46,949 nucleotides of DNA from Gemmataceae bacterium (GTDB taxonomy: Bacteria > Planctomycetota > Planctomycetia > Gemmatales > Gemmataceae). The notes below the pieces were generated by a model. That model was not told the origin of the DNA. It saw only the letters and a list, made by a program, of their open reading frames with translations, and made no database searches. Numbering within the stretch: the first letter of the stretch is position 1; each line of letters starts with the position of its first letter. The translations under genes were made by a program, and so were the position numbers. The stretch covers positions 1 to 46,949 of the forward strand of contig JAKEET010000026.1 of NCBI GenBank assembly GCA_022616435.1, read 5' to 3'. Of the stretch, positions 16,461 through 24,326 are shown in pieces.

Positions 16461-16541
16461 GCTGGTAGCGGTTGCCCACCCGTTTTGACCAGGCCGCAAC
16501 GTAAGGGAATGGAATTCTGGAACATCCTGTCGCCACAGGAA

Positions 16542-17387
16542 TTACGGCTGCCGATCGTGCCAGACCAGCGACGCCGCGTCGAACACCGGCCCGTCCACGC
16601 AGGCACGCCGGTAATCCCAGCCGCCCGGCGTCTTGACCGGCGTGGCGCAGCTGAAGCAGATCCCGACACCGCAGGCCATCGGCGTTTCCAGCGATAAATG
16701 GCACGGCAACCGGCGACGTCCGGCAAGACTCGCCAGCGCTTGGAGCATCGGCTCGGGTCCGCAGCCGAACACGTGATCGGCATCCGGTTGCCGATCGAAC
16801 AGGTCGGTCACGTAGCCGTGAAAACCGAGCGAGCCGTCATTACTGGCAAGGTGGACGACGGCGCCGGCGTGGCGAAAATCATCGACCCCTGCCGCCAGGT
16901 TTGCGGAGCGGACACCGTAATACAGCGAGACGCGTTCGGCGCGACGCCTGGCCGCCTGCCCGCCGTAGCCGCGCGTGCCGAGCAGCTCGCGGACGTGGGC
17001 CAAGAACGGCGTCTGGCCGATGCCGCCGGCGATGAGCGCAACCTGGCGATCGCCGGCCGGCTCCGGAAACCCGTTGCCCAGCGGCCCCCACACGTCGACC
17101 GACCTGCCCGGCCGAAGATGCGTCATCAAGGTCGTGACCTTGCCGACCACGAGATACACGATGTCCAGCCCCATCGGATTTCCGGAGTCATCGAGCGCCG
17201 TATCGTACAGGGCAAACGGCCGGCCCAGCAGCGGATCGCTGGTGTGCGGCAAGCGCAACATCACGAACTGCCCGGGCCGGATGGCGCGCGCGATGGCGGC
17301 GGCTTCGAGGCGGATGAGGTAGGTGTGATGGGCGAGGGCGTAGTTGGCGAGAACCGGGGCGGTGGTCTGGAAGAAGGGGGAGGGCAT
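16542..17387 (-). CDS. pyrK: Dihydroorotate dehydrogenase electron transfer subunit, PyrK-like
   Basis: The product is 281 aa. An N-terminal FAD-binding barrel contains GQFVMLRLP and LLGRPFALYD, followed by an NAD-binding domain with IAGGIGQTPFLAH. The C-terminal segment carries four cysteines, Cys239, Cys244, Cys247 and Cys263 (ACGVGICFSC then YRRAC), the C-x4-C-x2-C-x15-C pattern of the PyrK [2Fe-2S] cluster. PyrK passes electrons from the PyrD flavin to NAD+ in pyrimidine synthesis. No pyrD lies in the window, so a role as another ferredoxin-NADP reductase-like subunit cannot be excluded. The ATG at 17387 gives the family start, but I see no strong ribosome binding site. It is divergent from blaI with a repeat element between. 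Confidence 0.8.
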   Translation of the reverse strand: MPSPFFQTTAPVLANYALAHHTYLIRLEAAAIARAIRPGQFVMLRLPHTSDPLLGRPFALYDTALDDSGNPMGLDIVYLVVGKVTTLMTHLRPGRSVDVWGPLGNGFPEPAGDRQVALIAGGIGQTPFLAHVRELLGTRGYGGQAARRRAERVSLYYGVRSANLAAGVDDFRHAGAVVHLASNDGSLGFHGYVTDLFDRQPDADHVFGCGPEPMLQALASLAGRRRLPCHLSLETPMACGVGICFSCATPVKTPGGWDYRRACVDGPVFDAASLVWHDRQP

Positions 17388-17421
17388 GAAGGAATTGTAA
17401 GTCGGTGGAGCATTAGTGGTG

Positions 17422-17523
17422 CGAGTTTGTGAAAAAATGGGGACAGGCACCGTCCTCGTCTCCCAATTTCCAAACGTTTTTCGAGGAACGGCCGGAGCCA
17501 GTCCCCATTTTTTCACAAACTCG
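17422..17523. repeat. GGGGACAGGCACC palindromic element, copy B
   Basis: Near-perfect inverted arms of 31 bases (17422-17452 and 17493-17523) include GTTTGTGAAAAAATGGGGAC and its complement. The 40-base loop has CCTCGTCTCCCAATTTCC and TCGAGG, matching the loop of copy A. It lies in the divergent spacer between the PyrK-like gene and blaI, upstream of the blaI promoter. The size, hairpin and intergenic position resemble REP or MITE elements mobilised by Y1 transposases; no such transposase is in the window. Confidence 0.85.
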
Positions 17524-17560
17524 GAGTGGAGTTCTCTTGGAAAAAAAAGCATGAATGCAC

Positions 17561-17631
17561 TTGCATTGGCGAAAGCTTTCGCTACACTGGCCAGATAGCG
17601 AAAGGTTTCGCTAGTCACCCACGAGCGAAAG
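17561..17631 (+). promoter_or_regulatory. blaI promoter with two palindromic operators and a third half-site
   Basis: A -35-like TTGCAT (17561-17566) and a -10-like TACACT (17583-17588) are spaced by 16 bp. The perfect palindrome GCGAAAGCTTTCGC (17569-17582) fills the spacer. A second perfect palindrome, TAGCGAAAGGTTTCGCTA (17596-17613), covers the expected transcription start region. A third GCGAAAG (17625-17631) abuts the ribosome binding site. The three GCGAAAG units start 29 and 27 bp apart. Their position immediately before blaI suggests autorepression; the binding itself is inference. Confidence 0.7.
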
Positions 17632-17637
17632 CGAGGC

Positions 17638-18030
17638 ATGGCGATGCGCGAGCTGGGTTCTTCTCAGCCGACGGCGGTCGAGTTGGAGATACTGCGGATT
17701 CTCTGGGAGCTGGGGCCCAGCCCGGTGCGCGCCATTCACGCCCGCCTCGCCGAGGCGAAGGGAACGAACTACTCCACCACCGTCAAGATGCTCTCCGTGA
17801 TGCTCAGCAAGGGCCTGGTCAAGCGCGACGAGCAGGCGACGCCGCATGTCTATCGCGCGGCGCTGAGTCGCGACCGCGCCGCCAGAAAGCTTCTCAGCGA
17901 GCTGATTGACAAGGTGTACGACGGCTCAGCCATGAGCCTGGTGCTCCAGGCCCTCGCCGGCGGCAAAGCGTCGCCGGAGGAAATTGAGGAAGCTCGCAAG
18001 CTACTGGACAGGATGGAGGACAAGTCATGA
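17638..18030 (+). CDS. blaI: BlaI/MecI/CopY family transcriptional repressor
   Basis: The product is 130 aa, the usual BlaI length. The winged helix covers about residues 10-75 (PTAVELEILRILWELGPSPV, then TNYSTTVKMLSVMLSKGLV), followed by the dimerisation helices with SLVLQALAGGKASPEEIEEA. The family binds inverted repeats as dimers and is inactivated when a partner M56 protease triggers its cleavage. ATG 17638 is given; an ATG at 17644 is better spaced from the GAGG at 17633-17636 and may be the true start. Its stop overlaps the start of the M56 gene in ATGA, so repressor and protease are coupled. Palindromic sites upstream are its probable operators. Confidence 0.9.
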   Translation: MAMRELGSSQPTAVELEILRILWELGPSPVRAIHARLAEAKGTNYSTTVKMLSVMLSKGLVKRDEQATPHVYRAALSRDRAARKLLSELIDKVYDGSAMSLVLQALAGGKASPEEIEEARKLLDRMEDKS

Positions 18031-21000
18031 ACTCGCTCCTGGAGTTTTCCTGGCGGTCGGCAGAGCCCTTCATCGAGCGCTTGGGGTGGGTGCTGGTGCA
18101 CTCGCTGTGGCAGTTTGCTCTCGCAGCGCTCTTGGCCGGCATGGTTGCTCGAGCATTGCGGCGGCGTTCGGCGCCGCTGCGTTACGGCGTGCTGGTTTCC
18201 GCCCTGGGTTTGGTGGCGGCCGCTCCCGTCATCACCTGGTCTCTTCAACCTGGGGATGGGGCGCGCCGTGCCGCGTCGGCCTCGGTGGAAGAGCCGGACC
18301 TTGCCAGCCGGCCGGGCCCGGCGTTGGTCCCGGCCGAAGGCAACGCCGTTGTGCCGGACGATGCCGGACGAACGAATCCGGGCCCGGCGCTGGGCGCCGG
18401 TTCGGCGAAATTGGGCGAACCGGGATCGCCTCTTCAACCGGAGGCAGAACGTGCGGCGGCGTGGTCGGATCAGGTCAGGATGGCCTTGAAGCCGTGGCTT
18501 GCTTGGATCGTGGCGTTCTGGATCGTTGGCGTGCTTGTGTGCTCGCTGCGCCCGCTCCTGGGTTGGCACACGCTCCGGCGCTTGCGGCGCGTCGGCGTGT
18601 CGCCGGCGCCGGACGACGTCTTGGCCGCGTTGCGGCGCGTATCCGAGCGGCTGGGCCTGCGCCGCGCGGTGCGCATCATGCAGTCATCCCTGGCGCACGT
18701 GCCGGTGCTGGTCGGATATCTGCGGCCGGTGATTCTGCTGCCGCTCAGCCTGGCGACGTGCATGCCCCCGGCGCAGTTGGAAGCGGTCCTGGCACACGAG
18801 CTGGCCCATGTGCGCCGGCATGACTTTGTGATCAACCTGTTGCAAACCCTGGTCGAGACGATCTTCTTCTATCATCCGGCGGTGTGGTGGCTGTCGCGGC
18901 GGATTCGCGTCGAGCGCGAACACTGCTGTGACGATTTCGTCGTGCGGCTCTTCGACAACCGCGTCGAGTATGGCCGGGCCCTGGTGGCCGTCGAACAGTT
19001 GCGCGGCCAGCGACTGGTGCTGGCCCTCGGCGCTAGCGACGGCGGCTTGCTGTCCCGCGTGCGTCGTATCGTGAGTGTCGGCGGCGACCGCGGTTCTGCT
19101 TCGTTGGTTGACCGCTGGCCCGCGGCGCTGCTCGGTCTCGCGTGCCTTGGCGCGGCGCTGGCGCTGTCGATCGGCTGGAGCCTCGCGGCCAAGGACAATC
19201 CGGAGACCAAAGAGGGCGCCAGTCCATCGGCAACGCTGCCGAACGGCGCCAAGGTGGAGCTGCTGGGCATCTCGTTTCACCAGTGGCAACGCGACGACTG
19301 GTGGCGCCCCGATGGTACGCCCCTTGGCCACGATCCGCGCGATTCCAGTCTGAAACAGGTCCAATTCAGCTCGATCAACGCCGGAGCCGCGCAGGGTGAG
19401 TGCCGGGAGTTCGCGGTGCGCGTGACAGGTCTGCCGATACAAGAGAGTTTTCTCGCTTACCAGTTCTGTTATGAGCCCTACGACTCATCACCGTCGCGAG
19501 CGGTCATTTATCAGCCAAGTGAATTCGTCGTCACGGAATTGCCGCCCTACAAGCAACGCAACGTGCGAACCGTGACCTTGCGGATCGGCATGGACGAATC
19601 GCCCGAACCGATTGAGCGCTCGTTCGGACTGGATTGCAAGAAGAGGGGCCTGCCGCCGGCCGCCGAAGCGCAGCGCCAGGCGGACGACCTGGTCCAGCCG
19701 CTCCGCGTCGAGAACGTCAACGGCCAGGCGCAACTGCTGCTCAAGGTCGTGCGTCGCGGCAAGGGTCCGGTCGTAGTCGAGTGGGTTCCGACCGCGATCG
19801 ACAAGGCAGGAAAGCGTCACGACTCGATCCAGGCCGGCGGTCGCCCCGGCTTCTTCGCCTACCTGTATCCCGTCGCGCCCGAACAGATCGACCGTTTCGA
19901 GTATCGGCTGAAGTTGTATCGGCACTGGGTGACGTTTGAGAACGTATCGCTCCAGCCCGGCGCGAAGACGAGCGTGAAGGTCCAAGTCGAATCGCTGCCG
20001 CCGGAGCCGGCCAAGTTGCGAATACGCAACGCCGACGGCGCGCCGGCACAGTTCAACAACGTCGTAAAAGCGCACGTTGGATTTCCCAAGGCATCGCCCG
20101 CGGGCTGGGTGGAATCGCCGACGCGCGAGGGGCTCTTGCCGCTTGACAAGCTGCCTGCCGGCACGCATTGGTTGCTGGCGGCCGGGGACGCGGAAAATCG
20201 AACGTTGTTTCAGGTGAAGCTTCCGGCCGATCAGGCGATCCTGGAACGGCGTCTCGGCGCCATTCGAGGCTGGACACGCAAGAACATCGAAATCAAGCCG
20301 ACGGTCGAAATCGACGCCCAGGGCGGCATGGTCATCGTCGTCGAGATTCAAAACCGAACCGACGAAGCGCTTCAGGTCTCGGAAGAAGACGTGCAACTGA
20401 CGAGCGAGCTGCGGGGCGAACCGGTGCGCGGCCTGTCGCCGCGCTGGCATTCCGGGACGTTTGCGCAAGTCAAGATCGAGGCCGGTCGATCCGAGCGGCT
20501 GCGGTTGAACTGGGGGGATTGGGTCCGCCGCGGGGTATGGTCGTCGCGCAATCATGAGCCGATGGCCGAGCCGGGATTCCCGCCTGCCGAGCCAGGCAAG
20601 ATCTGGGTGCGCGTGTGGCTGGGGAATCACGGCGCTCTGCCGACCTCGGTCACCGACCCCACGTTGGTTCTCGCTCAGCCGGAAAGGAAGGCGCCGGCGC
20701 AACCCGCGCCCATGCCCGCATACATTCTGCCGGATCATCTCAACGTCATGGCGGTCGGCTTTGAACCCGACGGCAAGTCGCTGGTCAGTGTCGCGACCGA
20801 ACATGATGTGGCCATTCGCACGTGGGATCTGGGTCCAAGGAAGTTGAAACACGAAATCAAGCTGGCCGACGTCAAGCACGCCAATTCGTTTCTCGACGGC
20901 CACATGTTGCTATCCGCGGACCGCAAGCGGCTCGTTGCGATCATGGAGAATGAAGTCGGGATCTGGGAGACGGCGACGGGAAAGCTCGTCAAGAAGCTGT

Positions 21001-24000
21001 CGTTGCCGATCGACCGGATGCAGGGATTCACCGTTCCCGGTCGAGGATTCATCCGCGGCCTGACCGCCACGCCTGATTTTTCATTGATCGCGTGCGGCTA
21101 TACGCCGGGCGGTCTTGCGCACGATGCCTATGCCGTGGTTTGGGACGTCGTCTCCGGCAAGGTCGTGCAAACAGTGCAGCACGCGGATGCTCTTCAGTCC
21201 ACGTGCGTTGCCTTGTCAAACGACGGCAAATGGCTCGCCACGGGCACGCAACAGGCGGGCACGTGCGTGTGGGATGTGAGCAGCGGCAAACGGCTGTTGG
21301 TTTTGCCCAACGCCAATCCCGGCGTCCAGCATCCCGATCCCAAAGTCTCGGACATCGCCGCCAATCAGATACTCTGCCTCGCCTTCGCGTCCGACGGCAA
21401 GCAACTGGCCATCGGCGACCTGTTGGGCGTCAAGTTGCTCGACGCCAAGACCGGCAAAGAGTTCCAGCGCATCGCGGCGCCGTTCCGCTTCGGCCGATCG
21501 GGGCTGGTGTTCTCCAAGAACGGTCAACTGCTGGCGCGGGTCGCCACGGACAAGGTCGTGCCGATCTGGTCGGCGCGGACGGGCAAGCTGCTCGCCGAGC
21601 TGCCCACCGAGGCGCACGGCGGTTCATTCTCCGATGACGGCCGGTGGTTCGCCGTCGGCTTCACCGATGCCAAGAACGGAGTAGCGGTCTGGCGATTGAG
21701 TGTCGGGGCTGCAGATGGCAATGCCAAGCCGTCCGCGCAACAGCAAGCCGCAAAGAATCTGTTCGACTTGATGGACGCTCTGCGCCGTTACCATGATGAT
21801 CCGCGGCATGGCCGCCTGCCTCCCCCTGTCATCATGGGCAAGGATGGCGAAGGCAAGATTCCCCATAGCTGGCGCGTCGAAATCCTCCCCTACCTGGGCC
21901 AGCAAGCTCTTTACAACGAGTACCGCTTCGACGAACCCTGGGACAGTCAAGGCAACCGGCGGCTGCTGGCGCGGATGCCCGTCGTGTTTCGAGCGCCGCT
22001 TGACCAACGCGATTCGACGCACGCTTCCTACTTTGCGGTCGTGACGCCGGGCCTCAAGCCGCGGGCAGACGATTCGGCCGGCTCCGACGCCGTCGGGGCG
22101 TTGGCGATCCCCAACTATCATCATGGCACCGTCTTCTCCGACCCGGCTGGCCAGCGCTTGCAGCACATCCCCGACGGCACGAGCAACGTGGTGGCGCTGG
22201 TCGAAGCCAGGCGCGACATTCCCTGGACGCAGCCCGTGGACGTTCCCTATGTCGCCGACAAGCCTTTGCCCAAGCTCGGCGGGTGGTTCACCCAAGGTTG
22301 GCATGCGGCCTTCGCGGATGGAAAGGTGAAGCTGCTGGCTTCCGACAACGATGACATCACGGTCCGCCGCTTGTTCACCATCGGTGACGGCCACAACGTT
22401 CGACCGAAGTTCATCGCGTTGCCCCCGGGAGCAACCGCGCCGCCCAAGGGGCTCGAATTCCTCGAAGCATATCCCAAGCTACACGGTCTGTCTCTCGGCA
22501 TGACCGAGCAGCAATTCCTGGAGATGGCCGGGAAAGAGAAATTGGCCCCGCGGAAAACGACCGGCGGCGGCGGTACCCAGTACCACATCGGGACCGGCGA
22601 CGGCCACACCGTGATCGTGATGTTCCGGGATGGTGAACCCCGATGCACCGGCATCCAGCGTGTCCGTGGCGAAGATCTTCCCGAGCGGGGCGGCGGCGCT
22701 GAGCCCTCCGCCGAAGACATTCTCTCGCGCAAAGTGTCGCTGACAGCGAAGGCAATGCCGCTAAAGGTCGCTCTGAATGCACTGGCCCGCGCGGCGAAAG
22801 TCGAGTTGCAGCTCGATGCCATGGCGCTCAAGCAGGTCGGCCTGGACATCGAGAAGCCCGTCACGGCGACCATCAAGAACGAACCATTGAGCGACGCGCT
22901 CGGAAGAGTGATCGACTGGGAAGCGCACCTCGGCGCCTTTCGCGAGCTGCGCGGCGGCAAGCTGGTCATCACCACGCTCCAGACCCGTCAAGCGGAGATC
23001 AAGCGCCAGCTGCCGGAATGGCTCAAAGCTCATTACAACCGCAGCCTGGTCGCGAATCTGGATGACGGCGGCGACGTGGTCACGATCACCGCCGGCCAGG
23101 CCATGACTGACGAGCTGCTTGGCAAGCTCAAGACGTTGCCCAAGCTGCGCGAGCTGCACGTCGAGAGCACCAACCAGATCACGCCGGCGGGATTGCAGCA
23201 TCTCGCCGAGCTGCCATCGTTGCACAAGCTCACGCTTTACAGTTTGCGTCACAACGGCAACGGCCTCGGCGACGCGGCCATTCAAGCCGTGGCCGGGCTC
23301 AAGTCGCTCGAGGAACTCCATGTCAGCGAATGCGGGACCACCGACGCCGGCGTCCGGCTGCTGGAAGCCATGCCCTGGCTGACGCATCTCGGCATTCGCC
23401 AGGAAGGCCGCCTGACCGACGCGGCCATCGGCTCGATCGCGAAGCTCAAGCGACTCAAGCACCTGAGCCTCACAAGTTACGTCGGCAGCACCGAGCTTGG
23501 CTGGATGAAGTTCTCGCGGGATGCCCTCCGGCCGCTCGCGGAGCTGCGCGACCTGGAGCATTTGCACGTGGTGGGCCAGGACATCGCGGCGGATACCCTG
23601 CAATTCCCAAAACTCCTGTCGCTGAGCCTCGGAGGCGCCGGCGTGGACGACGCCTGTGCGGCCCGCATCGCGGCCTGCCGCCGACTGCAGTCCCTGGAAT
23701 TGATGTACACGAACATCACCGATGACGGCCTGAGCAAGTTTGCCGGCCTACCCGAACTCAAACGGCTCGATCTGAACAGTCATGTCGTGACCGACGCCGG
23801 CATTGAGCATCTCAAGAAATCGCCCACGATGCGGCACGTCTCGCTGCGCGCCTCGCGCTTGACCGACGAATCGCTGCGCCATCTCGCCGCGATTCCGACC
23901 CTGATCCGCCTCGACCTGCACGGCAGCGGCCAGCCCGGCGCCATCGTCGGCAAGCGCTTCACGATGGCCGGCGTCGAGCGGCTCAAGGCGCTTCCCAACC

Positions 24001-24248
24001 TGCGCACGCTCTGGCTGTCGAACGTCCACTCCGACGGCGGCTTCCTCGGCCTGAAGGAACTGACCCAGCTTCGCGGGCTGACCCTGTCCATGACCAATAT
24101 CAGCGAACTGGAAGTCGAGGCGCTCCACGAGGCACTCCCGGACACACGGATCAGCGCGATGTCGGGCGGCGGCAGTTTGCGCCTGCCGCGAAAGAACCGC
24201 TTCGAAAAAACCGCACCCCAGAAGCTCGTCCCCAAGAATCAACCCTAG
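18027..24248 (+). CDS. Giant M56 (BlaR1-like) metallopeptidase fused to WD40, DUF1559, STN and LRR domains
   Basis: The product is 2073 aa. Residues 1 to about 390 are a BlaR1-type M56 membrane protease with four hydrophobic segments (about 20-45, 53-72, 155-180, 362-387), the zinc motif His257-Glu258-x-x-His261 (HELAH) and EREHCCDDF with Glu298. Residues about 405-890 are beta-rich and unclassified. About 900-1227 hold seven WD40-like blades (for example GKWLATGTQQAGTCVWDVSS), enough for a full propeller. About 1236-1455 are DUF1559-like with LPYLGQQALYNEYRFDEPWD. About 1565-1652 look like an STN domain. About 1695-2040 are leucine-rich repeats. The tail is basic. The penicillin-binding sensor of true BlaR1 is absent. 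GGAGG precedes the ATG, which overlaps blaI by 4 bp. It probably senses a ligand through the C-terminal domains and releases BlaI; the ligand and the side of the membrane are unknown. Confidence 0.85.
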   Translation: MNSLLEFSWRSAEPFIERLGWVLVHSLWQFALAALLAGMVARALRRRSAPLRYGVLVSALGLVAAAPVITWSLQPGDGARRAASASVEEPDLASRPGPALVPAEGNAVVPDDAGRTNPGPALGAGSAKLGEPGSPLQPEAERAAAWSDQVRMALKPWLAWIVAFWIVGVLVCSLRPLLGWHTLRRLRRVGVSPAPDDVLAALRRVSERLGLRRAVRIMQSSLAHVPVLVGYLRPVILLPLSLATCMPPAQLEAVLAHELAHVRRHDFVINLLQTLVETIFFYHPAVWWLSRRIRVEREHCCDDFVVRLFDNRVEYGRALVAVEQLRGQRLVLALGASDGGLLSRVRRIVSVGGDRGSASLVDRWPAALLGLACLGAALALSIGWSLAAKDNPETKEGASPSATLPNGAKVELLGISFHQWQRDDWWRPDGTPLGHDPRDSSLKQVQFSSINAGAAQGECREFAVRVTGLPIQESFLAYQFCYEPYDSSPSRAVIYQPSEFVVTELPPYKQRNVRTVTLRIGMDESPEPIERSFGLDCKKRGLPPAAEAQRQADDLVQPLRVENVNGQAQLLLKVVRRGKGPVVVEWVPTAIDKAGKRHDSIQAGGRPGFFAYLYPVAPEQIDRFEYRLKLYRHWVTFENVSLQPGAKTSVKVQVESLPPEPAKLRIRNADGAPAQFNNVVKAHVGFPKASPAGWVESPTREGLLPLDKLPAGTHWLLAAGDAENRTLFQVKLPADQAILERRLGAIRGWTRKNIEIKPTVEIDAQGGMVIVVEIQNRTDEALQVSEEDVQLTSELRGEPVRGLSPRWHSGTFAQVKIEAGRSERLRLNWGDWVRRGVWSSRNHEPMAEPGFPPAEPGKIWVRVWLGNHGALPTSVTDPTLVLAQPERKAPAQPAPMPAYILPDHLNVMAVGFEPDGKSLVSVATEHDVAIRTWDLGPRKLKHEIKLADVKHANSFLDGHMLLSADRKRLVAIMENEVGIWETATGKLVKKLSLPIDRMQGFTVPGRGFIRGLTATPDFSLIACGYTPGGLAHDAYAVVWDVVSGKVVQTVQHADALQSTCVALSNDGKWLATGTQQAGTCVWDVSSGKRLLVLPNANPGVQHPDPKVSDIAANQILCLAFASDGKQLAIGDLLGVKLLDAKTGKEFQRIAAPFRFGRSGLVFSKNGQLLARVATDKVVPIWSARTGKLLAELPTEAHGGSFSDDGRWFAVGFTDAKNGVAVWRLSVGAADGNAKPSAQQQAAKNLFDLMDALRRYHDDPRHGRLPPPVIMGKDGEGKIPHSWRVEILPYLGQQALYNEYRFDEPWDSQGNRRLLARMPVVFRAPLDQRDSTHASYFAVVTPGLKPRADDSAGSDAVGALAIPNYHHGTVFSDPAGQRLQHIPDGTSNVVALVEARRDIPWTQPVDVPYVADKPLPKLGGWFTQGWHAAFADGKVKLLASDNDDITVRRLFTIGDGHNVRPKFIALPPGATAPPKGLEFLEAYPKLHGLSLGMTEQQFLEMAGKEKLAPRKTTGGGGTQYHIGTGDGHTVIVMFRDGEPRCTGIQRVRGEDLPERGGGAEPSAEDILSRKVSLTAKAMPLKVALNALARAAKVELQLDAMALKQVGLDIEKPVTATIKNEPLSDALGRVIDWEAHLGAFRELRGGKLVITTLQTRQAEIKRQLPEWLKAHYNRSLVANLDDGGDVVTITAGQAMTDELLGKLKTLPKLRELHVESTNQITPAGLQHLAELPSLHKLTLYSLRHNGNGLGDAAIQAVAGLKSLEELHVSECGTTDAGVRLLEAMPWLTHLGIRQEGRLTDAAIGSIAKLKRLKHLSLTSYVGSTELGWMKFSRDALRPLAELRDLEHLHVVGQDIAADTLQFPKLLSLSLGGAGVDDACAARIAACRRLQSLELMYTNITDDGLSKFAGLPELKRLDLNSHVVTDAGIEHLKKSPTMRHVSLRASRLTDESLRHLAAIPTLIRLDLHGSGQPGAIVGKRFTMAGVERLKALPNLRTLWLSNVHSDGGFLGLKELTQLRGLTLSMTNISELEVEALHEALPDTRISAMSGGGSLRLPRKNRFEKTAPQKLVPKNQP

Positions 24249-24326
24249 CGTGTAGGTTCGACCTGGCGGCCTGGACCTGGCGGCGGCTTTCGCCGATGTG
24301 CTGGGGACGCGGCACTCCGTCATTCG

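Noticed and set aside
17638..24248. Classical beta-lactam sensing by BlaI-BlaR1
   Set aside because: The penicillin-binding sensor domain is absent and the beta-lactamase-like gene has no matching operator, so a beta-lactam signal is not supported.
24249..24326. Terminator between the M56 fusion and the antiporter
   Set aside because: Only a short CGGC/GCCG stem is possible and no T-tract is present.
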